Assembly (NCBI GenBank): GCA_023261525.1
Contig: JAHFOU010000121.1
Coordinates: 1-6,930 of the forward strand
From: Planctomycetota bacterium
GTDB taxonomy: Bacteria; Planctomycetota; SBBH01; JAHFOU01
Direction of reading: 5' to 3'
Length of the DNA stretch: 6,930 bases
In this document: positions 1 through 6,930 of the stretch, in pieces
Layout: the number at the start of each line of letters is the position of its first letter
Position numbering within the stretch: position 1 is the first letter of the stretch
Made by a program: the position numbers and the translations under genes
The notes under the pieces: generated by a model
Seen by the model: the letters and a program-made list of their open reading frames with translations, nothing else
What the model was told of the DNA's origin: nothing
Databases searched by the model: none

Positions 1-2098
<2,098 letters not shown>

Positions 2099-2104
2099 GT
2101 CCGC

Positions 2105-2110
2105 ATGATA
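2105..2110 (-). promoter_or_regulatory. Candidate -10 hexamer for dnaE (TATCAT)
   Basis: Read on the minus strand, TATCAT matches four of six positions of the sigma70-type TATAAT and ends six bases before the dnaE ATG. A transcript starting the usual 6-8 bases downstream would begin at or next to the ATG, which would make it leaderless. There is no convincing -35 element at 16-18 bp (that region lies inside dxr and is G+C-rich). It also lies in an imperfect palindrome, 2101-2113 (CCG-CATGATA-CGG, five of six pairs). The call rests on position and on its being one of only two A+T-rich patches in the gap; it is weak. Confidence 0.3.
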
Positions 2111-2114
2111 CGGC

Positions 2115-2120
2115 TAGAAT
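2115..2120 (+). promoter_or_regulatory. Candidate -10 hexamer for the dxr-rseP-ubiA-like operon (TAGAAT)
   Basis: TAGAAT matches five of six positions of TATAAT and ends seven bases before the dxr ATG at 2128. A start site at normal distance would fall on or just before the ATG. A weak -35 (TTGGTC, 2091-2096) lies 18 bp upstream, inside the dnaE N-terminus. The GGGGG run at 2123-2127 abuts the ATG directly and is too close to act as a normal Shine-Dalgarno, which also fits a leaderless mRNA. No other promoter-like sequence is available within the 29-bp gap; a promoter inside dnaE cannot be excluded. Confidence 0.4.
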
Positions 2121-2127
2121 CCGGGGG

Positions 2128-3282
2128 ATGCCAGCCAAGCGGATCACCATCCTGGGATCGACCGGATCGGTGGGCCGAAGCGCCCTTCAGGTGGTCAGCG
2201 CCCTGGGTCCCGGCTACCGCGCGGTGGCCCTGGGCGCCCAGCGGAGCTGGGAGCCCCTGCGGGAGCAGGTCCTGTCCCACAAGCCCCTGCGGGTGGCCCT
2301 GGAGGACTCCGGGGCCGCCCGATCGCTCAAGGCCAGCCTGAACGGCAGTTCCCCCGAGATCCTGGACGGGCCGGGCTCCCTGGCCGGGCTCATCCAGTCC
2401 GGCGAGACGGATCTCGTGCTCGTCGCCGTCGTTGGCGCCGCCGGACTGGCCCTGGCCCATCGGGCCCTGAGCCTGGGCATCCCCGTGGCCCTGGCCAACA
2501 AGGAGTGCATGGTGGTCGCGGGCGGCCTCCTGACGGCCCTGTCGAGGAAGACCGGTGCGGCCCTCCTGCCCGTGGACAGCGAGCACAATGCCGTCTTCCA
2601 GCTCCTCCAGGCCGGCCGCAAGGAGGACGTGGACCGCATCACCCTCACCGGCTCGGGCGGCCCCTTCCGGGGCTGGACGCCCGAACGCATGGCCAAGGCC
2701 ACCGTCGAGGAGGCCCTGAAGCATCCCACCTGGAAGATGGGCCCCAAGATCACCATCGATTCCGCCACCATGATGAACAAGGCCCTGGAGGTGATCGAGG
2801 CCCGCTGGCTCTTCGACCTCCCCCCCGAGCGCATCGAGATCCTGGTCCACCCCCAGTCCATCGTCCACGGCATGGTCTCCTTCCGTGACGGGGCCGTCCT
2901 GGCCCACCTGGGCCACCCGGACATGCGCGCGCCCATCCAGCACGCCTTCACCTGGCCCGCGCGCTCCGCGCAGCAGGTGAAGACCCTGGACCTGGCGGAC
3001 GTGGGCACCCTGACCTTCGAGCGTCCCGACCCGGTCCGCTTCCCGGCCCTGGCCCTGGGCCGCCGGGTGGCGGGGACGGACGGCACCGAGGCCGCCGTCC
3101 TCAACGCCGCCAACGAGACGGCGGTGGAGGCCTTCCTGGCCGGACGCATCCCCTTCCCGCGCATCGTCGCGGCCGTGGACGAGGCCCTCTCGGCCCATGC
3201 CCCGAAGCGGACCCCGGCCCTGGAGGACCTGATCGAGGCCGATGCCTGGGCCCGCCGCGTGACCGCCGGGGCCTGCGCATGA
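2128..3282 (+). CDS. dxr: 1-deoxy-D-xylulose 5-phosphate reductoisomerase
   Basis: Cytosolic enzyme of the MEP (non-mevalonate) pathway that converts 1-deoxy-D-xylulose 5-phosphate to 2-C-methyl-D-erythritol 4-phosphate with NADPH and a divalent metal; target of fosmidomycin. The 384-residue product is close to the E. coli length (398). Visible: dinucleotide-binding GSTGSVG (10-16), ANKE (123-126), metal and substrate motif PVDSEHNA with D150 and E152 (the same numbers as the E. coli ligands), GSGGPF (S176), HPTW (H199), and IDSATMMNKALEVIEA (S212, N217, K218, E221, matching E. coli S222, N227, K228, E231), then the C-terminal helical domain. The usual KES after the ANK motif is KEC here, a mild substitution. 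ATG 2128 is the only sensible start: GSTGSVG begins ten residues later, as in other Dxr proteins. First gene of an operon; its TGA overlaps the rseP ATG. It is divergent from dnaE rather than following uppS-cdsA as in many bacteria. Confidence 0.98.
   Translation: MPAKRITILGSTGSVGRSALQVVSALGPGYRAVALGAQRSWEPLREQVLSHKPLRVALEDSGAARSLKASLNGSSPEILDGPGSLAGLIQSGETDLVLVAVVGAAGLALAHRALSLGIPVALANKECMVVAGGLLTALSRKTGAALLPVDSEHNAVFQLLQAGRKEDVDRITLTGSGGPFRGWTPERMAKATVEEALKHPTWKMGPKITIDSATMMNKALEVIEARWLFDLPPERIEILVHPQSIVHGMVSFRDGAVLAHLGHPDMRAPIQHAFTWPARSAQQVKTLDLADVGTLTFERPDPVRFPALALGRRVAGTDGTEAAVLNAANETAVEAFLAGRIPFPRIVAAVDEALSAHAPKRTPALEDLIEADAWARRVTAGACA
3268..3282 (+). promoter_or_regulatory. dxr-rseP translational coupling site (GGGG plus ATGA overlap)
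   Basis: The dxr stop and rseP start share four bases (ATGA, 3279-3282). A weak purine stretch GGGG (3268-3271) lies seven bases upstream of the rseP ATG, inside the dxr reading frame. The arrangement is typical of translational coupling, in which ribosomes finishing dxr restart on rseP, and supports co-expression of the two genes. Confidence 0.7.
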
Positions 3283-5453
3283 GCACCGTCTTCCACGGCC
3301 TGGGCATCCTCCTCGGGATCGGGTTCCTGATCTTTGTCCACGAGCTGGGCCACTTCTCCGTGGCGAAGTGGTGCGGGGTCCGGGTGGACCGCTTCTCCCT
3401 GGGCTTCGGGCCCACCATCTTCGGCTTCCGTCGGGGCGAGACCGAGTACGTCATCTCCTGGATCCCCCTGGGCGGCTACGTGAAGATGGCCGGAGAGAAT
3501 CCCGGGGATCCTGTCCTCGGATCCCCGGACGAGTTCGCCGCCAAGCCGGTCTGGCAACGCGCCGCCATCGCCGTGGCCGGCATCACGATGAACGCGATCT
3601 TCGCGGTGCTGGCCTTCTCCCTGGCCTTCCGGATGGGCGTGGAATCCATCCCCCCCGTGGTGGGCGCCCTGGAGCCTGGGTGGCCCGCCTGGAAGGCCGG
3701 GCTCCAGACGGGGGACCGCATCCTGAAGGTCGGGGACAGCCCGGTGCTGACCTGGGACGAGTTCTTCGAGGAGGTCGCCCTGTACCGGGCCGAGCGGGTC
3801 CCCCTGCGCATCCGCCGCACCGGGCCGGACGGGATCAGCACCGAGACGACGGTCTCCGTGGCCCGGAAGCTGGCTCCCGGCCTGGGCATCCACCTGATCG
3901 GGGTCCTGCCGCCCAGCGGGATGACGGTCGAGGCGATCCAGAACCCCTCCCCCGCCGCCGCCGCAGGGATCCTGAAGGGGGACAAGGTAACGGGGGCGGA
4001 CGGGAAGACCCTCGCGAGCTGGAGGGATCTCGAGCGCCTCCTGGCCCGGAAGGCCGGCCAGGAGGTCGACCTCCAGGTGGACCGCCAGGGCGCGCCGAAG
4101 AACCTGCGCCTGAAGCCCTGGACGGTATGGACCCTGGGCGTGGAACCCAGCCGCCGCGTCCTGCTCGGGGAGGTCACGGAGGCGGCGGCCCACGCGCTCC
4201 ACCCGGGCGACCAGATCCTGGCCGTGGACGGGGTCGACCTCAAGACGACCGATTCCCTGGTCCGTGCGGTCAACCAGGGGGAGGCCCATCCCCTGAAGAT
4301 CACGGTCCGCCGCGCCGGCAAGGACGGCAAGACCGAGACCGTGAGCCTGGAACCCGTGGAGGCCCCCGGTGAAGGCCGCCGCCTCCTGGGCGTGACCCCC
4401 CAGGGGGAGCCGGACCACGCCGTGCTTTCGGACGACCTCCCCCAGGACGACGCCGCGGCCCAGGCGGGCCTCAAGGGCGGCGACATCCTGATGAGCCTGG
4501 AGACCTCCGATGCAGGCAAGGGCAACATCCCCATCTCCTGCTGGGCCGACCTGGAGGCCGCCCTGGCCCTGCCCCGCAACGGCCGCTTGACCCTCCACTA
4601 CATGCGGCGCCGGGAGGCCATGACGGCGGTCCTGGAGGCCCCCTCCGGCGCCTCCGCCCTGGATCTCGGCCTGAGGCCCGCCGTCATCATCGGGGAGGTC
4701 CGTCCCGGATCCCCGGCGGCGGTGGCGGGCATCCTTCCGGGGGATCGCCTGCGCTTCGTCCGCCTCTCCTCCCCTCCCGTGGAGCCCCCCGGCCTGGCGG
4801 TCTCCGTCTCGGACTGGGACAGCATGGCCGAGCTGATCCAGGTCGCCGGACGTTCGGGGGGGACCCTGCGACTGGACTGGATCCACGACGACCCCAGCCT
4901 GGATGCCCCCAACCTGCACCGCGACGTGGAGCTCCCGCCCGTCCCCGTCGAGCCCCTGTTCACCGTCTTCCTCCCGACCAGCCTCACCCTGGGCGCCGCG
5001 CCCGGGGCCGAGACCTTCGTGATCCCGGTCAAGGGGGTCTGGCTCCCCTTCCGGGAAGGCCTGAAGCGGGCCCGCTTCGAGGTCCTGAAGATCGGGCGGA
5101 TGGTCTCCGGCTTCTTCGCCCCCAAGGGCGAGTCCCTCAGCCCCAAGGCCCTGGGAGGCCCCATCTCCATCGTGATGGGGGCCAGCAACTTCCTCGACCG
5201 GGGCCCCGGCTCTTTCCTGTTCTTCCTGGGTTTCGTGAGCATCAACCTGGCCGTCCTGAACCTCATGCCGGTGCCCGTCCTGGACGGGGGCCTCCTCCTG
5301 ATGCTCCTCATCGAGAAGGTCCGCGGCGCGCCCCTGGGGGAGAAGACCCTGGCCATCGCCCAGTATGTGGGGCTGGCCATGGTGCTCAGCCTGGTGGTCT
5401 TCGCGACGTACAACGACATCCTGCGCGCCATCCCCTGGTTCCGGTCGCTCTGA
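3279..5453 (+). CDS. rseP: RseP-type site-2 intramembrane zinc metalloprotease (M50B) with expanded PDZ region
   Basis: Inner-membrane protease that cleaves transmembrane segments of substrates; in E. coli RseP cuts anti-sigma factor RseA and remnant signal peptides. The substrate here is unknown. Visible: TM1 (about 4-22) ending in the zinc motif HELGH (H21, E22, H25); the membrane-associated loop GFGPTIFGF...ISWIPLGGYVKMAGE; TM2 (about 92-118); a long periplasmic segment (about 125-560); an amphipathic stretch; TM3 (about 645-665) leading into NLMPVPVLDGG (N661, P664, D669, third zinc ligand); TM4 (about 697-718). All catalytic elements are intact. At 724 residues it is far longer than E. 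coli RseP (450). The excess lies entirely between TM2 and TM3, where I read five PDZ-like units, each with a Gly-Asp (GD) turn (145/146, 234/235, 310/311, 401/402, 488/489). ATG 3279 is supported by the position of HELGH about 20 residues in. It overlaps dxr by four bases and lies 16 bp before the ubiA-like gene. The symbol is given by domain architecture and dxr linkage; orthology of function is inferred. Confidence 0.95.
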   Translation: MSTVFHGLGILLGIGFLIFVHELGHFSVAKWCGVRVDRFSLGFGPTIFGFRRGETEYVISWIPLGGYVKMAGENPGDPVLGSPDEFAAKPVWQRAAIAVAGITMNAIFAVLAFSLAFRMGVESIPPVVGALEPGWPAWKAGLQTGDRILKVGDSPVLTWDEFFEEVALYRAERVPLRIRRTGPDGISTETTVSVARKLAPGLGIHLIGVLPPSGMTVEAIQNPSPAAAAGILKGDKVTGADGKTLASWRDLERLLARKAGQEVDLQVDRQGAPKNLRLKPWTVWTLGVEPSRRVLLGEVTEAAAHALHPGDQILAVDGVDLKTTDSLVRAVNQGEAHPLKITVRRAGKDGKTETVSLEPVEAPGEGRRLLGVTPQGEPDHAVLSDDLPQDDAAAQAGLKGGDILMSLETSDAGKGNIPISCWADLEAALALPRNGRLTLHYMRRREAMTAVLEAPSGASALDLGLRPAVIIGEVRPGSPAAVAGILPGDRLRFVRLSSPPVEPPGLAVSVSDWDSMAELIQVAGRSGGTLRLDWIHDDPSLDAPNLHRDVELPPVPVEPLFTVFLPTSLTLGAAPGAETFVIPVKGVWLPFREGLKRARFEVLKIGRMVSGFFAPKGESLSPKALGGPISIVMGASNFLDRGPGSFLFFLGFVSINLAVLNLMPVPVLDGGLLLMLLIEKVRGAPLGEKTLAIAQYVGLAMVLSLVVFATYNDILRAIPWFRSL
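3502..3528 (+). repeat. Perfect 10-bp inverted repeat with 7-base loop inside rseP
   Basis: CCGGGGATCC (3502-3511) and GGATCCCCGG (3519-3528) are exact reverse complements separated by TGTCCTC. The RNA would form a very stable G+C-rich stem-loop. It lies about 220 bases into rseP, in the codons for the segment after the GGYVKMAGE loop and before TM2. No T-run follows, so it is not an intrinsic terminator. It is symmetric, so strand is nominal. Chance is a real possibility in DNA this G+C-rich. Confidence 0.6.
3651..4958 (+). other. Region of rseP encoding about five tandem PDZ-like units
   Basis: Approximate unit boundaries in RseP residues are 125-195, 203-283, 287-361, 369-455 and 462-560. 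Each contains a hydrophobic strand, a loop rich in Ala/Gly ahead of the helix (AWKAGL, AAAAGI, AAAHAL, AAAQAGL, AAVAGI), and then a GD turn followed by a hydrophobic strand (GDRILKV, GDKVTGA, GDQILAV, GDILMSL, GDRLRFV). The GD turns are spaced 89, 76, 91 and 87 residues apart, which is the size of a PDZ domain. Units 1 and 2 probably correspond to the PDZ-N/PDZ-C pair of E. coli RseP. Units 3-5 are the extra material; unit 3 is the most degenerate and units 4 and 5 have inserts after the GD strand. DNA identity between units is low, so any duplication is old. Confidence 0.72.
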
Positions 5454-5457
5454 TCCC

Positions 5458-5463
5458 AGGGGG
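5458..5463 (+). promoter_or_regulatory. Shine-Dalgarno for the ubiA-like gene (AGGGGG)
   Basis: AGGGGG lies six bases upstream of ATG 5470, between the rseP stop (5451-5453) and the ubiA-like start. It is the best ribosome-binding sequence in the window. It decides this start over an in-frame upstream ATG at 5365, which would lie deep within the rseP coding sequence and has no comparable signal. Confidence 0.65.
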
Positions 5464-5469
5464 CCGCGC

Positions 5470-6186
5470 ATGCGCCTGAGCGCCTTCTCCCGGTGGGCCC
5501 GCCTGGTCCGCCTCCCCCTCCTGCCCACGGCCCTGGCCGACTCCTGGGCCGGCTTCCTGATCGCCACGCTCCCGGGCCACCCTCCCGCCTGGCCCGTGCT
5601 CGGGGCCCTGGCCGCAGCCTCGGGCGGACTCTACCTGGGCGGCATGGTCCTCAACGACGTCGCGGACCTGGAACGGGACAAGCGGATCCATCCCGCCCGC
5701 CCCCTGCCCAGCGGGGAGATCGGCAAGCCCCTGGCCCTGCTCCTCTACCTGGGGCTGACGGGCGGGGGCCTGGCCGCCGCCTGCGCGCTGGGAGCCCTCC
5801 CGGCCTCCCTGGCCCTGGCCCTGACCGCGGCCGTGATGGCCTACAACCTCGTCCTCAAGTCGTGGCGACTCCCGGGATGCCTGGCCATGGGAACCTGCCG
5901 GGGGCTCAACCTCGCGCTCGGCATCGCGGCGGGCGGCGCGGCGGCGGGCTTCCCGATCTCCGCCCCCCTGATCCTCGGCGCCTACGTCGCCGGCGTGACC
6001 CTGGTCTCCACCTTCGAGGAGACGAACCCTGGCGCCGCGCGCTGGGTGGGCATCCTCCTGAGGGGCATCATCCCCCTGGACGCCGCGATGGTCGCCTGCC
6101 ACGGGCGGCCCCTGGCCGCCCTGGGCATCCTCGCCCTCCTGCCCCTCGCCCTAGGACTGAGGCGGATCCTGCCCCGGCACGAATAA
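5470..6186 (+). CDS. UbiA-superfamily membrane prenyltransferase-like protein (possibly EboC-like)
   Basis: A 238-residue, very hydrophobic protein with seven or eight predicted membrane segments. UbiA enzymes transfer a prenyl chain from a prenyl diphosphate to an aromatic or other acceptor at the membrane, using two Asp-rich Mg-diphosphate motifs. Motif 1 is present: NDVADLERD (N62, D63, D66, D70), followed by KRIHPARPLPSGEI, a strong UbiA hallmark. YNLVLK (125-130) and TCRGLNLALG (142-151) are also family-like. The usual second motif (DxxGDxxxD type) is not recognisable; the corresponding region reads YVAGVTLVSTFEETNPG (172-188), with E183/E184 as the only acidic residues. The protein is shorter than typical UbiA (about 290). 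The pattern recalls the short UbiA-like proteins called EboC, but no other ebo genes are in view. It is the third gene of the dxr operon, 16 bp after rseP, and its end overlaps tatC. Substrate and activity are unknown. Superfamily membership is secure; subfamily is tentative. Confidence 0.85.
   Translation: MRLSAFSRWARLVRLPLLPTALADSWAGFLIATLPGHPPAWPVLGALAAASGGLYLGGMVLNDVADLERDKRIHPARPLPSGEIGKPLALLLYLGLTGGGLAAACALGALPASLALALTAAVMAYNLVLKSWRLPGCLAMGTCRGLNLALGIAAGGAAAGFPISAPLILGAYVAGVTLVSTFEETNPGAARWVGILLRGIIPLDAAMVACHGRPLAALGILALLPLALGLRRILPRHE
6151..6186. other. Tail-to-tail coding overlap of the ubiA-like gene and tatC
   Basis: The plus-strand TAA (6184-6186) lies beyond the minus-strand TAG (complement of 6151-6153), so 36 bp encode the C-termini of both proteins (the end of the UbiA-like protein including LRRILPRHE, and the TatC tail LFVPGQDPPQS). 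There is no room for an intrinsic terminator between the genes, and none is seen in the overlap. Transcription of either gene probably runs into the other and makes antisense RNA. Confidence 0.9.
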
Positions 6187-6921
6187 GCGGCTGAAGAGGA
6201 TCCCCACCTCGTAGAGGGCGATCAGGGCGCCCGCCTGGATGAACATCGAGACGATCTCCGGCGGAGGCAGGAGCCCCCCGATCACGAAGCTGGCCAGGAT
6301 CCAGTGCCTGCGGTAGCGGCCGTACACCGCGGGCCTCACCAGCCCGATGGCCGAGAGGATGACCATGATCAGGGGAAGCTCGAAGCAGGCCGCGAAGGCC
6401 AGGTTCAACACCAGGAAGAATCCGTAATAGCTCTCCGCCGTCCAGCGCGGCGTGAAGCCGTAGTAGTAGCTGATCTTGAGCAGGCAGAGCGCCGTCAACG
6501 GCATGAGCTGGAAGAAGCTGAACAGGAAGCCGCCCACGAAGAACAACGGCCCCGCAGTGAGCACCCAGGTCCCCACCCGGCGCTCCCGGGCCCTCAGCGC
6601 CGGCGCCACGAAGCTCCAGAGCTGGACCAGAAGATACGGCAGGACCAGGAGGAGGCCGGCCGAGAGCGCGAACTGGAAGACCACGCCCACCGCGGCGGTC
6701 GGGGTCAGGGTCGAGAGGGAGAGCGGGAAGTCCTCCGGGTGTCCGGCGGCCGAGAAGGCCTCCCTCAGCTGGCCCCTCACCCGCTCCGAGAGGGGACGGA
6801 AAGCCAGGGCTGCGGCCGCCGTCCCCGCCACGGCGACCAGGACGCTCCTCAGGAGGCGGACCCGGAGCTCCTCCAGATGCTCCAGGACGGGCCGCTGGGG
6901 GTCCCGGCTCTCCTCCGTCAT
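6151..6921 (-). CDS. tatC: Sec-independent (twin-arginine) protein translocase subunit TatC
   Basis: Integral inner-membrane receptor of the Tat system, which exports folded proteins; with TatA and TatB it binds twin-arginine signal peptides. The 256-residue product fits the family and has six predicted membrane segments (about 23-43, 76-100, 117-142, 165-190, 207-222, 224-245). Visible: cytoplasmic N-terminal HLEELRVRLLRS (15-26), LPYLLVQLWSFVAPAL (94-109), ERR with E113 (counterpart of E. coli E103), FELP with E181 (counterpart of E. coli E170), RRHWILASFVIG, and the last loop and helix ending in ALYEVGILFSR. The normally conserved TPPD before the last helix reads PPPE (219-222), so both the Thr and the Asp (E. 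coli D211) are replaced. The ATG at 6921-6919 places HLEEL at the usual distance. Only nine bases upstream are visible, so its promoter, ribosome site and any tatA/tatB lie outside the window. Confidence 0.97.
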   Translation of the reverse strand: MTEESRDPQRPVLEHLEELRVRLLRSVLVAVAGTAAAALAFRPLSERVRGQLREAFSAAGHPEDFPLSLSTLTPTAAVGVVFQFALSAGLLLVLPYLLVQLWSFVAPALRARERRVGTWVLTAGPLFFVGGFLFSFFQLMPLTALCLLKISYYYGFTPRWTAESYYGFFLVLNLAFAACFELPLIMVILSAIGLVRPAVYGRYRRHWILASFVIGGLLPPPEIVSMFIQAGALIALYEVGILFSRLFVPGQDPPQS

Positions 6922-6930
6922 CCGGGGCCC

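Noticed and set aside
5365..5469. In-frame N-terminal extension of the ubiA-like protein by 35 residues from ATG 5365.
   Set aside because: It would lie within the conserved rseP C-terminal coding region and lacks a ribosome site, while ATG 5470 has AGGGGG at six bases and gives a typical UbiA N-terminus.
5454..5469. Possible terminator or separate promoter between rseP and the ubiA-like gene.
   Set aside because: Only 16 bp are available; they hold a Shine-Dalgarno but no stem-loop with T-run and no -10-like hexamer.
2214..5567. An open frame of 1,117 codons on the minus strand, antisense to dxr, rseP and the start of the ubiA-like gene.
   Set aside because: It is a by-product of high G+C DNA (few stop codons) and strong third-position bias in the plus-strand genes. 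Its translation is low-complexity (runs of G, D, Q, H, R, A) with no recognisable domain, whereas the plus-strand frames encode intact known families.

Overview
The window is a compact, very G+C-rich stretch of bacterial chromosome carrying five protein-coding genes and almost no non-coding DNA. The genes are housekeeping genes of a Gram-negative-type, MEP-pathway, Tat-proficient bacterium. Codon use, G+C content and the style of the genes would fit Acidobacteriota (for example Holophagae) or another high-GC deep lineage, but this taxonomic placement is an inference and is not settled by the sequence. I see no tRNA, rRNA, CRISPR array, insertion sequence or phage gene.

Layout. Bases 1-2098 (minus strand) hold the first 699 codons of dnaE, the catalytic alpha subunit of DNA polymerase III; the gene runs off the left edge. 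A 29-bp gap (2099-2127) separates it from a divergent plus-strand operon: dxr (2128-3282, second enzyme of the MEP isoprenoid pathway), rseP (3279-5453, an intramembrane site-2 metalloprotease with a strongly enlarged periplasmic PDZ region) and a UbiA-superfamily membrane prenyltransferase-like gene (5470-6186). From the right comes tatC on the minus strand (6921-6151), whose last codons overlap the end of the ubiA-like gene tail to tail by 36 bp.

How they fit together. dxr and rseP are neighbours in many bacteria, commonly as uppS-cdsA-dxr-rseP-bamA. Here uppS and cdsA are not upstream (dnaE is) and a UbiA-like gene follows instead of bamA. The operon thus joins synthesis of isoprenoid precursors (Dxr) with a membrane protein of a family that uses prenyl diphosphates, and places a stress or envelope protease between them.

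No clearly new multi-gene system is visible. The most unusual items are: (1) an RseP of 724 residues with what I read as five tandem PDZ-like units instead of one or two; (2) a 29-bp divergent promoter gap in which both -10-like hexamers sit so close to the start codons that both mRNAs could be leaderless; (3) a UbiA-like protein with the first Asp-rich motif but no recognisable second one; (4) an Asp-to-Asn change at a metal-ligand position of the DnaE PHP domain; (5) a TatC with PPPE where TPPD is usual; (6) a perfect 10-bp inverted repeat inside rseP; and (7) a 36-bp convergent coding overlap.
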